Both the position numbers and the translations under genes were made by a program. From Bacteroidales bacterium (lineage in GTDB: Bacteria > Bacteroidota > Bacteroidia > Bacteroidales > Azobacteroidaceae): 64,000 bases of DNA. The stretch spans positions 1 through 64,000 of the forward strand of contig BHEP01000009.1 in the NCBI GenBank assembly GCA_003851245.1. Direction: 5' to 3'. Numbering within the stretch: the first letter of the stretch is position 1; each line of letters begins with the position of its first letter. This document shows, one piece after another, positions 46,634 to 55,921 of the stretch. Under the pieces are notes generated by a model. It was not told where the DNA came from. It searched no databases and worked only from the letters and a program-made list of their open reading frames with translations.

Positions 46634-47491
46634 ATGAAAAAATTAATACTCTTGTCTGCCCTTTTTTTCCTTTTTATGGTTTCTTGTGGCAAAAACTCCG
46701 CCGAATACAAAGACTTGCAAGTAAAAACCGACTCCTTGGTCTATGCCAACTCCAAGGCTTCGGCTCAACTTAATGAGATGCTTTCGCTATTAAATGCTGT
46801 GGAAGACGATTTTCAGAAAATAAAAAAAGCTGAAAACTATCTTACTGTTCAATCTAGCACTTCTGGCGAAATGTCGCCCTCAATAAGGAATCGATTGGCC
46901 TCAGACATGAAATTTGTAGCAGAAACATTGCTAAGAAACAAGGAGCAGATAGCGCAACTGGAACAGCAAATGAGTAAGTCGGGTATTCAATCTATTGAGT
47001 TAAAGAAAACTATAGAACGCCTCAATAGGCAGCTCAGTGAAAAAACAACGGCGCTGCTTGCTTATCAGGCGGAACTAGCCGAGAGAAATCAGCAGATAGT
47101 GGAACTCAATGAGAGCATTGCATTCCTATCCAATGATATAAGTCAGCTAAAAGAACAAACGGAAGCCAACTCCAAAACCATCAAAAAGCAAGACGAAACA
47201 ATACATACAGCATATTATTGTTTTGGAACTGCCAAAGAGCTGAGAGATCAAAAGATATTAATCAAGGGAAATTTGGGCCCCGATTTCAATAGGAGCTACT
47301 TCATTCGCATCAAGGATATAAGAGAATTTAATGAGATTCCTTTGTTTTCAAAAAAAGCAAAACTTATTTCAAAACATCCCAAAGGGTCTTATGACATGCA
47401 AAAGGACAAATCTGGGAATATCACTCTAAATATTCTCGATATCACCAATTTTTGGAGTTTAGGAAAATACCTTGTTATTGAAGTTGGCTGA
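46634..47491 (+). CDS. Coiled-coil lipoprotein of unknown function
   Basis: 285 aa. Lipoprotein signal (MVSC, Cys18). Residues about 25-190 are mostly long coiled coil (AQLEQQMSKSGIQSIELKKT, then QLSEKTTALLAYQAELAERN). The C-terminal 90 residues form a compact domain: YYCFGTAKELRDQKILIKG and NRSYFIRIKDIREF, with KAKLISKHPKGSYDM and FWSLGKYLVIEV. Conserved in Bacteroidales as far as I recall; function unknown. The coiled-coil stalk suggests a periplasmic spacer or an envelope scaffold. Convergent with the helicase gene 10 bp further on. Confidence 0.75.
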   Translation: MKKLILLSALFFLFMVSCGKNSAEYKDLQVKTDSLVYANSKASAQLNEMLSLLNAVEDDFQKIKKAENYLTVQSSTSGEMSPSIRNRLASDMKFVAETLLRNKEQIAQLEQQMSKSGIQSIELKKTIERLNRQLSEKTTALLAYQAELAERNQQIVELNESIAFLSNDISQLKEQTEANSKTIKKQDETIHTAYYCFGTAKELRDQKILIKGNLGPDFNRSYFIRIKDIREFNEIPLFSKKAKLISKHPKGSYDMQKDKSGNITLNILDITNFWSLGKYLVIEVG

Positions 47492-47501
47492 AAAAATAAT
47501 C

Positions 47502-49727
47502 TTATGAGTTCCCCTGCGTAAAACAAAGATGGGCAAATGCCATGCGCACTTGTCCAAAGGAATATTTTCCCTTTAGCTGTTCTACAATAAGCTTGAAAGG
47601 AGGATTGCTAGCATCTTTGTAGGGGAGCAGGATTGGCATTATCTCTTCGAGTGCGGGGGCAGGGAGAAGCCTATCGACAAGTATTTCTCCCGATCCAACA
47701 AAAAGAGATAGGTGACCCTCAATGGTAGAATATGCCAATTTGCGCTCTGCCGCAATCATATCTATTGTCATTCCTCTGCCAAACATTTCGAGGCTCAATT
47801 TTTGTGTTGCTCCTTTCTCCACTTTTGCGTTTTTTGGTGCTCCAGGTGCACTAGACTTGCTTTTTGTTCGCGCACTTGCACTTGCACTTGCCTTTGTAAA
47901 CAAGTCCTTTCTTCGAGGAATATCCAAATCCATATGCTCAGCCAAAGGAATATTGTTGTAACGCACACGCTGCATATTTTCCAAAAACAAAACCAAATCC
48001 TCTTCCAGTGCCAGCATATTTTTGAAGTATGTTTTAGCCTTTTTATGAGCTGTAAAACCCTGTATATATTCTTGGAAAGGCATAAGTAATTGATCGACAA
48101 TAGCCTTATGAAAAAATGCAATCGCCTTCTCGCAGCGCTCTTTTATCATAGCCATATTATTGTCGTGCTGCTCTTGAGTAGTCAATATAGCCAGCTGCCG
48201 ACGAAACTTAGTCGCGGTATCCTCCAATTCCCTCACCCTATTTCCCATATTTAGGCGCAATATTTTTGCGGGCTCAAACTCTTCAGAAGTTTTGTCTGCC
48301 AAAAGCTTACTAAATTCGCGAAGAATGACATGCATAGCATTCCATTCAAAATATAGAAGCAGACGCTCTGCCCAGAATTGCTTTCTCCCTTTTTTGAATA
48401 TATTATTGAGTTCTTCAATAGGTTTTTCAGAATGCCCAAAGGCTATGGCATGCTCATCAGTAAAAACGCAATCTGCCTGAACTTTAGAATGCAAGACTAT
48501 ACCCTCAAGATTGGTACACCTGCTCAATGCAACATAAGCCTGACCCGGAGCAAACGAAGCCCCTAGATCCAGGATTGCCCTGCTGAAGGTGAGTCCTTGG
48601 CTCTTATGTATTGTAATAGCCCAAGCTAGCTTTAGTGGGTATTGGGAGAAAGAGCCAAGCTCTTCTTCGTCTATCTCCCCAGTTTCTTTGTTGAGTGTAT
48701 ATTTTATATTTTTCCACTCCTCTTTCTGCAATAGAATTTCGGTATTCAAATCATCTAGGAAAATATAAATTTTGTCGTCAAAGAGCCTACTTATATGTGC
48801 TATTTTTCCATTATAAAACCGGCGACTCTCCGTGCTATCGTTTTTGATAAACATGATTTGTGCTCCTTCTTTGAGGCCTAAATTTGTATCAGTAGGCAGG
48901 GCGTAATCGGGAAAATCTCCTCGCACATCTCCCCTGAAAAAATATTGCTTGCTAGCTAGCTGCGCCAATTCTCTTTGATTGATTTGATCAGCCTTATAAT
49001 TATGCGTGCTCAGCGTGATGTAATTTTCTCCCTTGGGAGGAGCAAAATTAGGAATATACCTTTTGTTAAGTTCCTGTATGTCTCCTATTTCAAGCCTGTT
49101 GTTTCGCACCTTATTGAGAAGATTTATAAAAACGGGGTCATCCTGTCGGTATATTTTTTTTAGTTCTAAATAAACAGGCTTAGTAAGTTCCACAACCTTG
49201 GAGTGAAAGAAAAAAGTACTTGTATAATGGGGCTTCAGCATTTCCCATTCATCATCTTTGGCTATTGGGGGAAGTTGAAACATATCGCCTATATACAGCA
49301 CCTGCACACCTCCAAAAGGTCGGAAATTGCGGCGAATACCCCGCATTGCATTATCAATAGCATCAAGGGTATCTGCCCTCAGCATACTTACTTCATCTAT
49401 TATCAAGAGTTCTAGCTGACGCAGCAAGTCCAACTTTGACTTAGAAAATCTAAAACGATTTTTTTGTGTAGATACCCCCGGAATATAGGGCTCAAAAGGA
49501 AGTTGAAAAAGAGAATGCAGGGTAATGCCTCCAGCATTGATGGCGGCAACTCCAGTGGGAGCGGCAACGAGACATCTTTTGTGCGTATGCTGCTTTATGT
49601 GTTTTAGAAAAGTTGTCTTACCTGTTCCTGCCTTCCCTGTAAGAAAAATGTGCTGGGAACTTTCATTAATAAAATTTATAGCAAGCTGAAAAATTGCATT
49701 ATTTTCATCAGGAGCAATCATAGTCAA
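47502..49727 (-). CDS. Pif1-like SF1B helicase with helical C-terminal region
   Basis: 741 aa. Walker A GKAGTGKT at 31-38, LVAAPTGVAAINAGG, Walker B LLIIDEVSML (Asp111, Glu112), Pif1-type IGDMFQLPPI and AWAITIHKSQGLTF. After about residue 430 comes a long helical region, an Ala/Ser/Lys-rich linker (KASASASARTKSKSSAPG) and a C-terminal helix-turn-helix-like module (LSLEMFGRGMTIDMIAAERK, YSTIEGHLSLFV) that may bind DNA. It is the second SF1B helicase in the window and belongs to a different subfamily. Possibly a G-quadruplex or replication-restart helicase by analogy with Pif1. Confidence 0.88.
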   Translation of the reverse strand: MTMIAPDENNAIFQLAINFINESSQHIFLTGKAGTGKTTFLKHIKQHTHKRCLVAAPTGVAAINAGGITLHSLFQLPFEPYIPGVSTQKNRFRFSKSKLDLLRQLELLIIDEVSMLRADTLDAIDNAMRGIRRNFRPFGGVQVLYIGDMFQLPPIAKDDEWEMLKPHYTSTFFFHSKVVELTKPVYLELKKIYRQDDPVFINLLNKVRNNRLEIGDIQELNKRYIPNFAPPKGENYITLSTHNYKADQINQRELAQLASKQYFFRGDVRGDFPDYALPTDTNLGLKEGAQIMFIKNDSTESRRFYNGKIAHISRLFDDKIYIFLDDLNTEILLQKEEWKNIKYTLNKETGEIDEEELGSFSQYPLKLAWAITIHKSQGLTFSRAILDLGASFAPGQAYVALSRCTNLEGIVLHSKVQADCVFTDEHAIAFGHSEKPIEELNNIFKKGRKQFWAERLLLYFEWNAMHVILREFSKLLADKTSEEFEPAKILRLNMGNRVRELEDTATKFRRQLAILTTQEQHDNNMAMIKERCEKAIAFFHKAIVDQLLMPFQEYIQGFTAHKKAKTYFKNMLALEEDLVLFLENMQRVRYNNIPLAEHMDLDIPRRKDLFTKASASASARTKSKSSAPGAPKNAKVEKGATQKLSLEMFGRGMTIDMIAAERKLAYSTIEGHLSLFVGSGEILVDRLLPAPALEEIMPILLPYKDASNPPFKLIVEQLKGKYSFGQVRMAFAHLCFTQGNS

Positions 49728-49788
49728 TAGATATTAGTCGAAAAAGAATAGCTGTAAGAAGTATAAATTAAGAGTAATAATATGGAAT

Positions 49789-50304
49789 CTATTTGTTTGC
49801 TTCCATTAAGTCTAAAATTAAAAGGTTGATAGGGGCTTCTTTACCCCACTTTCCTTGTTTTATCTTAAAATTTACTACTGAGCCATCCTTGCAATACACC
49901 TGTATAATAGGAGCCTCCTTGCTCATAAAAAATCGGCGAATGTCTGCATACAAGACCTTAGAGGTATTGCGATATATCCATTTTGATTTAGCAAACTCCA
50001 CATAAATTTTTTGACAAGCCTCTTTCAAATTAACCGTCTCCGAAGTGATGGCAAGAGAATCTATGACAAGAGATTCTTTCGATTTAAAAGTAAAATTCAG
50101 TGTCATAGAATCTTTGGAATCAAGATAGGTAAGGTCGTAGATAAAATTACTCGCGTTTTGGTCTTGGTATCCTTTTTGAGGAAAGACAAAATAAAGAACT
50201 CCCTCATTTTGATTGGAAGCCACATAACGTTTCGACAAATTTTGAGCATAGGCAGTAGAAAAAAACATGCCGCCAAACAGCAAACTCAAAAGAAACTTTC
50301 GCAA
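49789..50304 (-). CDS. Exported protein of unknown function
   Basis: About 171 aa from a TTG at 50304, which gives a typical signal peptide (LRKFLLSLLFGGMFFSTAYA). A longer ATG start at 50361 overlaps the upstream TRL gene, but then the first codons would run through the intrinsic terminator at 50311-50338, so the short start is preferred with moderate confidence. The mature protein has short beta-rich stretches (RYVASNQNEGVLYFVFPQKG, DSMTLNFTF and APIIQVYCKDGSVVNFKIKQ) and no recognised motif. Confidence 0.55.
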   Translation of the reverse strand: MRKFLLSLLFGGMFFSTAYAQNLSKRYVASNQNEGVLYFVFPQKGYQDQNASNFIYDLTYLDSKDSMTLNFTFKSKESLVIDSLAITSETVNLKEACQKIYVEFAKSKWIYRNTSKVLYADIRRFFMSKEAPIIQVYCKDGSVVNFKIKQGKWGKEAPINLLILDLMEANK

Positions 50305-50310
50305 AAAAGG

Positions 50311-50338
50311 AAAAAAGAAGGGTAGCAAGCTACCCTTC
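50311..50338 (-). terminator. Terminator of the TRL-like gene
   Basis: Perfect 10-bp stem, GAAGGGTAGC and its complement (50317-50326 and 50329-50338) with a 2-nt loop, followed on the - strand by six T residues (50316-50311). It begins 12 nt past the TRL stop. Confidence 0.75.
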
Positions 50339-50350
50339 TCAATCTTATAT

Positions 50351-50665
50351 TTATTCGCCATAAACGAATACAGTGTATGTACCTAAAATTCCTAGGATGT
50401 TAGAAGAATGTTGATCCACGTGGTGAATTTTCTTAATTCCAGCTTCTTTAGCGATAGTTTCTACACTAACGTCGCCCAAAGCGATTAAGCCTAAGTAAGA
50501 TACTGCTTTTGCAGAACCAACTTTGCTAGACCCCGCATTGCTAGTTACAGCTACTGGAGATGCAACGTCGGAATAAAGAGCTCCCATTACTGGGCTTTGA
50601 ACAGCAGCACAGCTAGCAAACAAGAGTGCAGCACTTGCACATACCGAGAAAAATACTTTTTTCAT
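50351..50665 (-). CDS. TRL-like family lipoprotein
   Basis: 104 aa. Lipoprotein signal (FASC, Cys19). The mature part (GALYSDVASPVAVTSNAG, SYLGLIALGDVSVETIAKEA, IKKIHHVDQ) matches the TRL-like family, named for a gene in a tRNA-associated locus; function unknown. No tRNA gene lies next to it here. It has a good promoter and terminator, so it is an independent, probably abundant transcript. Confidence 0.85.
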   Translation of the reverse strand: MKKVFFSVCASAALLFASCAAVQSPVMGALYSDVASPVAVTSNAGSSKVGSAKAVSYLGLIALGDVSVETIAKEAGIKKIHHVDQHSSNILGILGTYTVFVYGE

Positions 50666-50760
50666 AAAAAAAATCTATTAATTTTATCGCCTACTCTTTT
50701 TTTTATGTGTTATTTCAGCATTACAAACACAGAAATTTAGTTTACAACAGAACCTCGATA

Positions 50761-50790
50761 CAAAAGTACTCATTTTTTTACACTTCCAAA
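50761..50790 (-). promoter_or_regulatory. Promoter of the TRL-like gene
   Basis: - strand TACTTTTG (50768-50761) and TTTG (50790-50787), 18 nt apart. The leader to the ATG at 50665 is about 89 nt, long for this genome. Confidence 0.65.
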
Positions 50791-50903
50791 AATTAACACC
50801 AAAAATGAACATCTGCAAATAAATATATATTGCTAATATTCATCACAAAATGGCTCTAGCAGCCATGTTTTAAGGACAAAAATATTTTTCAATCTATTGT
50901 AAA

Positions 50904-51512
50904 TTATAGCCAAAGAATTGCTTCCGGGCCCATGTTGAACAAGAGGTCTACAATACTCAAATTGGACTGAAAACCGAGTTTCCCATCAAAAACCTGATAG
51001 TAAGGCTTGAAACAAGGCTGGTTTGAAGGCTTTTTTGGATGGATATCATTGCGCTGGTCTTGTTCTAAGATTACGAAGTCTTTGGCATAAGTATCGGTAA
51101 ACTTGATAGATAGATCCAAATCCAACAAGTCGCAAATGATGGAGCGCAGCTTCTCGTTGAAATCGAATAAAAATTTGGGCCTTGTTTTATATAATGAATA
51201 AAAATAGTCTTCATAATATTCAAAAAAGGGAGTGGAATTATAAGCCGACACCATGGCATTCCAGTGAATATGCTGCCAATTGTCGTGGTTTGAAATACGA
51301 ACATCTCTAATGAGGCATTTGGGACTCTCGGATTTTTCTATGGGAATACTCAGGGTTTGCCGTCCATTGGGAGATGCTATCACACAACGATTTCTATAAG
51401 TCTGCTTAATATAATTCTCGTTTTTTTCTATAAATACCATATCGGCAGCATTCATTTTCTGATAGTATTCTATGGGAGCTAAATAAGCTGTAGATAAATA
51501 TATGCTTGTCAT
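50904..51512 (-). CDS. WbqC-family protein
   Basis: 202 aa. Matches the WbqC-like family by STAYLAPIEYYQKMNAADMV near the N-terminus, TYRNRCVIASPNGRQTLSIPI and HDNWQHIHWNAMVSAYNSTPFFEYYED. WbqC proteins are associated with O-antigen or sugar-nucleotide metabolism, but the activity is not well defined. Last gene of the dapB-lepB-lepB-wbqC operon, 18 bp after the degenerate lepB. Confidence 0.85.
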   Translation of the reverse strand: MTSIYLSTAYLAPIEYYQKMNAADMVFIEKNENYIKQTYRNRCVIASPNGRQTLSIPIEKSESPKCLIRDVRISNHDNWQHIHWNAMVSAYNSTPFFEYYEDYFYSLYKTRPKFLFDFNEKLRSIICDLLDLDLSIKFTDTYAKDFVILEQDQRNDIHPKKPSNQPCFKPYYQVFDGKLGFQSNLSIVDLLFNMGPEAILWL

Positions 51513-51530
51513 ATAGTAGATTATAATTTA

Positions 51531-52553
51531 CTAGTTGGGGTCGGCAAAGAATCGCTCCCACCTATAGCCATCCACTAATGAGGTGCCAGGGATTTTGCTA
51601 TAACATATATTCTCCACCTTCCCTATCACTTGTTTGTGAGAGATAAATCCGTAATGACGAGAGTCTGTTGAAACATCCACATTGTCAGAAAGCATCCAAT
51701 AATAATCACAATCAAAAACATATTCTTTAACGCTCTGCCCGGCAATATAAAAATTTCCGTCCTTATATTCTGCCCTGCCTCTTTCATTATGTGCAATTAT
51801 TTCTTTATATAAGCTCCAGTTTTTTTCATCCAAATCGATTTGCAAATTCTTTGCAGGCAGCAAAAATTTATATGTGTGATTTGTATTGAAGTCCTTTAGA
51901 TAACTTATCATTTGTGGGAACTCCTCGCCAAGAATGTAAACTTCAAATTTACTAAGATAAATCACTAGCTCACTTGTCTCGCCGCCCATTGGAATGCTGC
52001 GCAAAGGAATTTTTAATTGCCTCAAAAAGCTATGAAGCAGGGAATCTTTGGAGGCATTGTAAGAGTAAGCTGTAAGAGATTGTGGACTCAATAGCTGCTC
52101 TTGTCCATTTATAAAAAACACTCCATTGCGCATTTCTACACTGTCGCCAGGCAGTGCTACACAGCGACTTATGGCAACAGGAGTTTTATCGAGGGGCTTA
52201 TACCAATCGGGCGAGGGAATGTTGTATACAACAATGTCATTTCTGTCGACTACCTTTGTCAACAAACGAGCATAAGGGAGGGTCCACAATGAAATGTAGG
52301 AATGTATGCCCAACAATGGCAAGGAATCTGGAACAAAAGGAATCGACAAGGGGCAAATGGGCATCCTTATGCCATATGCTATTTTGTTGACAAGGACACA
52401 TTCGCCAGCAATAATGCTAGTCTCCATCTGGGATGAAGGCATACAAAAAGTTGTAAGGAAAAAAGTACGGAGGATTAAAACAAAAAGGAATACAGCTAAA
52501 AAAAAATTCTTCAGCCCTACAATTTGTTTCTTGAAATCTCCGACACCCAACAT
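51531..52553 (-). CDS. Degenerate signal peptidase I paralogue (S26 family)
   Basis: 340 aa with one N-terminal membrane segment (FFLAVFLFVLILRTFFLTTF) and the S26 fold. Aligned to its neighbour, the catalytic Ser of IPTASLEK is Gln42 (MPSSQMET) and the catalytic Lys of YVKRCIGMPGD is Ser129 (AISRCVALPGD). The C-terminal box SDNVDVSTDSRHYGFIS is kept. It therefore probably cannot cleave signal peptides and may bind or regulate LepB. It starts 3 bp after the active lepB stop, so the two are coupled. I recall similar degenerate partners in other Bacteroides-type lepB pairs, but have not checked. Confidence 0.85.
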   Translation of the reverse strand: MLGVGDFKKQIVGLKNFFLAVFLFVLILRTFFLTTFCMPSSQMETSIIAGECVLVNKIAYGIRMPICPLSIPFVPDSLPLLGIHSYISLWTLPYARLLTKVVDRNDIVVYNIPSPDWYKPLDKTPVAISRCVALPGDSVEMRNGVFFINGQEQLLSPQSLTAYSYNASKDSLLHSFLRQLKIPLRSIPMGGETSELVIYLSKFEVYILGEEFPQMISYLKDFNTNHTYKFLLPAKNLQIDLDEKNWSLYKEIIAHNERGRAEYKDGNFYIAGQSVKEYVFDCDYYWMLSDNVDVSTDSRHYGFISHKQVIGKVENICYSKIPGTSLVDGYRWERFFADPN

Positions 52554-52556
52554 ACC

Positions 52557-53984
52557 CTATATCTTATCTACCATTTTGAAAATTCTGTTCCATCGAATAC
52601 CCCCATCAAACCAGCCCCTATCCTTGTCTAAGGAGAGCCATACCAAGATAGGTTTGCCAACAACATGATCTTCGGGAACAAAGCCCCAAGAGCGTGAGTC
52701 GGCGGACTTATGACGGTTGTCGCCCATCATAAAGTAGTAGTCGTATTTGAATGTGTAGCTGCTCGCTGCTTGCTCGTTGATAAAAATATTATCGCCTTCT
52801 ATCCTCATCGTATTGCCTTCATAGTTGACGATGCACCGCGAATACAGACCAATATTGAGTGCGTTTAAGGAAATGCTCTCTCCTTTTTTGGGTATCCACA
52901 AAGGCCCATAATTATCGCGAGTCCACCCCGTATTGTAAGTAAGAGGATACATAGGACCACCAAAAACATCGGGCTCAATAACAATTTTTTTCATCCAGCC
53001 CGAACTCACCAACATTTTATAAGCCTCTTTGGTAAGAGGAATATTGTAGACGGGATTAAAATTTCCGCCTTCCTGTGGCTCAAAACCCAAATAATCCAAG
53101 AGGTCGGCATTGTGTACAGCCACTCTGTCGTCTACACTAACATCCAATTTTCTAAATTGGGCGTCACTAAATGACATTCCTGAGGTTTCAACGAAATAGT
53201 TGAATTGCAACTGCTCGGGATTTTGCATCATTTGCCCATCTATATACACAGCATTGTCAATTATCTGAAGAGAGTCTCCAGGCATGCCAATACAACGTTT
53301 TACATAGTTTTCTCGCCTGTCTACGGGTCTATAAACGACCTCTCCGAAACTTTGCTTGTCGGCCCAAACGGCATCACGCCCTCTTTCCAAACACAGATAA
53401 TAATAATCCGGATTGTTTACCTTTACTGTCACGGTGTCTCCTGTAGGGAAATTAAAAACCACAATATCTTTTCTTTTTACTGTGCCAAAACCAGCTACCC
53501 TCTTGTAGTCCCACTGTGGCCAGTCGAAGTAAGATTTGCAATCAAAAAAAGGTAGGGTGTGCTGCGCCAAAGGAAAAGACAGGGGGGTATTGGGCACTCT
53601 AGGGCCATAACTCATCTTGCTTACAAATAGAAAATCGCCAACCAACAAGGATTTCTCAAGGGAGGCTGTTGGAATTTGGTAATTTTGAAAAATATACAGA
53701 TTGATGATGTAGACTGCAATAAGGGCAAAAACAATGGCATCGACCCACTCGGCAATTTTTTTTACATGGGGATTCTTTGATTTTTTCCACGCTCCCCAAG
53801 GAATTTTTTTGCTTACGTAAATATCAAAAATAAAAGGGAGACCCAGAAGCATCCAAAAATTGCCATGCCAAAAAGCAAATAGCAAATATATGGATGCTAC
53901 AATGGAAAATTTTATCCACGATTTCTTTTTGTCAATGAGACCTTCGCCAGCCTCGTCTTTATTTTGTTCAGTATTATTTGTCAT
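52557..53984 (-). CDS. lepB: Signal peptidase I
   Basis: 475 aa, longer than E. coli LepB. About three membrane segments in the first 100 residues, then the catalytic domain: Ser108 in IPTASLEKSLL, Lys229 in YVKRCIGMPGD, and box E GDNRHKSADSRSWGF with VPEDHVVGK. All catalytic features are present. The insertions at about 130-225 and 280-400 explain the length and are common in Bacteroidota. It removes signal peptides from secreted proteins at the outer face of the inner membrane. Follows dapB by 13 bp. Confidence 0.95.
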   Translation of the reverse strand: MTNNTEQNKDEAGEGLIDKKKSWIKFSIVASIYLLFAFWHGNFWMLLGLPFIFDIYVSKKIPWGAWKKSKNPHVKKIAEWVDAIVFALIAVYIINLYIFQNYQIPTASLEKSLLVGDFLFVSKMSYGPRVPNTPLSFPLAQHTLPFFDCKSYFDWPQWDYKRVAGFGTVKRKDIVVFNFPTGDTVTVKVNNPDYYYLCLERGRDAVWADKQSFGEVVYRPVDRRENYVKRCIGMPGDSLQIIDNAVYIDGQMMQNPEQLQFNYFVETSGMSFSDAQFRKLDVSVDDRVAVHNADLLDYLGFEPQEGGNFNPVYNIPLTKEAYKMLVSSGWMKKIVIEPDVFGGPMYPLTYNTGWTRDNYGPLWIPKKGESISLNALNIGLYSRCIVNYEGNTMRIEGDNIFINEQAASSYTFKYDYYFMMGDNRHKSADSRSWGFVPEDHVVGKPILVWLSLDKDRGWFDGGIRWNRIFKMVDKI

Positions 53985-53997
53985 TGATCCTTACTAA

Positions 53998-54717
53998 TTA
54001 GAAGTTAAAAATATCACTCATACCCAAAAAACCCTTCCTTCCCTCAGTAAATTCTGCTGCCACAACTGCGCCTAGGGCAAATCCCGTGCGACTCTTTGCT
54101 TCGTGCTTGATGTGAATGCTATCTACCGACGATTCGTATATTACTTCATGTATGCCTGGAACTTCGGCCTCGCGTATAGATTTTATTCCTATATCTTCCG
54201 CCTTTGGTTCTGCTCCTTCGATCCACTGTTTTTTTCTTTCAAGGTTTTCTAAAATGCTGTCTGCCAGTGTTATAGCCGTGCCACTAGGGGCATCAAGCTT
54301 ATGAATATGGTGCACCTCCTCCATGCGCACATCATAGTCTGGCATTTGATTCATTATCTTGGCTAAAAACGTATTTATGGTAAACAAAACATTTACGCCA
54401 ATACTGTAATTGGAGGCATAGAAAAATGTTTGACCCTGTTTGAAACAGGCATCTTTGACCTCTTGCATATCCTTTAGCCAGCCTGTGGTGCCAGCCACAA
54501 CAGGGATATTCCTATCGAAACATTTTCTATAATTTCCTATTGCCATTTCTGGCTGGGTAAACTCAATAGCTACCTGAGCACTTTTAAATTCTTCTGTGTC
54601 GAAGCCTTCAACAGCATTGTTTATATCTATAATAGCAACGATTTGATGCCCTCTGCTAAGGGCGATTTTTTCAATTTCTTTGCCCATTTTGCCGTAACCT
54701 ATTAGCGCAATTCTCAT
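53998..54717 (-). CDS. dapB: 4-hydroxy-tetrahydrodipicolinate reductase
   Basis: 239 aa. Rossmann nucleotide-binding start IALIGYGKMGKEIEKIA, catalytic/substrate-binding HHIHKLDAPSGTAITLAD, and the AGTTGW segment. It reduces hydroxytetrahydrodipicolinate in lysine and meso-diaminopimelate synthesis for peptidoglycan. First gene of the operon with the signal peptidases and wbqC. No lysine riboswitch was recognised in the 81-nt space before it. Confidence 0.96.
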   Translation of the reverse strand: MRIALIGYGKMGKEIEKIALSRGHQIVAIIDINNAVEGFDTEEFKSAQVAIEFTQPEMAIGNYRKCFDRNIPVVAGTTGWLKDMQEVKDACFKQGQTFFYASNYSIGVNVLFTINTFLAKIMNQMPDYDVRMEEVHHIHKLDAPSGTAITLADSILENLERKKQWIEGAEPKAEDIGIKSIREAEVPGIHEVIYESSVDSIHIKHEAKSRTGFALGAVVAAEFTEGRKGFLGMSDIFNF

Positions 54718-54798
54718 TTTTGCTTGTTTTATTTTAAGTAATAATAACTATTATTTTTGTGCATACTGCTTAGTAAGCTTTCCATCGATCAGAATTTA

Positions 54799-55905
54799 TT
54801 AGCATTTGCCGCGATTGTCAAAATAAATATCCAAAATTTGCTTGGCCGCCACGAAGGAACTAATTTCTGCCTTGAGTACTTTCATTTCCTTTTCCTTCAA
54901 ATTTTCAAGAACATACTTGTTTTGATAAAAATTTGTTTTAAGTTGCTCATTTATACTTTCATACATCCAATACGAAGATTGGGAATTTCTTTTGGACTCA
55001 AAATAGTTATTTGCCCTTGTAAAGCTTACATATTCTTCTATCATAAGCCATATTTCTTTGATGCCCAAATTATAAAAGCCCGAATAAGTTAGCACCTTAG
55101 GCAGGTATCCCGAATCGGGCATGGGGAATAGGTGCAAGGCACTTTTGAACTGCGAAGCCGCCAGCTGGGACTTGCTAATATTGTCGCCATCGGCCTTATT
55201 GACGATTATGCCATCGGCCATTTCCATGATGCCACGTTTTATTCCCTGCAATTCGTCGCCAGTACCTGCCAATTGTATCAGCAGAAAGAAGTCTACCATA
55301 GAATGTACAGCAGTTTCTGATTGCCCAACACCCACTGTTTCTACCAAGATAGTATCAAAACCCGCAGCTTCACAAAGTATGATGGTTTCCCTGGTTTTGC
55401 GAGCAACGCCGCCCAGGGATCCTGCAGCCGGCGAAGGCCTTATAAAAGCATCCTTTTCTCGTGAAAGATCCTCCATTCTAGTTTTGTCTCCCAGAATACT
55501 TCCCTTTGTCTTCTCGCTGCTAGGGTCTATTGCCAAGACAGCCAATTTTTTGCCCTTATCCTTTATCAAGTGCATTCCGAAAGCGTCTATTGATGTGCTT
55601 TTGCCCGCTCCAGGAACTCCAGTAATACCTATACGAACAGATTTTCCAGCATAAGGGAGGCATTTTTCTATAATCTCTTGAGCCATTTGCTGATGCTCAT
55701 ATCTGCTACTTTCCACCATAGTCACCGCCTGACTTAGGAGGGTAATATTTCCTTTTATTATGGCCTCGACATATTCTGCAGGGGAATAATTTTTTCGGAA
55801 AAATTGTCTGTTATTATTCAAATAAGGATTTACTGAAGGCGGCCGCTCAATACCCTTATTGACTGAGAGACCAGGAAATTGAGAATCATTTTCGGGATGG
55901 AACAT
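54799..55905 (-). CDS. meaB: Methylmalonyl-CoA mutase-associated GTPase (MeaB/ArgK)
   Basis: 368 aa. G3E GTPase: P-loop GVPGAGKS, VLAIDPSS, ETVGVGQSE and NKADGDN. It guards and reloads the B12 cofactor of methylmalonyl-CoA mutase. In Bacteroidales this fits the propionate/succinate pathway; the mutase genes are outside the window. The N-terminal 50 residues are a helix-rich extension. It follows the long DUF1573 gene by 16 bp and is probably co-transcribed with it. Confidence 0.93.
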   Translation of the reverse strand: MFHPENDSQFPGLSVNKGIERPPSVNPYLNNNRQFFRKNYSPAEYVEAIIKGNITLLSQAVTMVESSRYEHQQMAQEIIEKCLPYAGKSVRIGITGVPGAGKSTSIDAFGMHLIKDKGKKLAVLAIDPSSEKTKGSILGDKTRMEDLSREKDAFIRPSPAAGSLGGVARKTRETIILCEAAGFDTILVETVGVGQSETAVHSMVDFFLLIQLAGTGDELQGIKRGIMEMADGIIVNKADGDNISKSQLAASQFKSALHLFPMPDSGYLPKVLTYSGFYNLGIKEIWLMIEEYVSFTRANNYFESKRNSQSSYWMYESINEQLKTNFYQNKYVLENLKEKEMKVLKAEISSFVAAKQILDIYFDNRGKC

Positions 55906-55921
55906 ATTTTCAGTTTTACAT

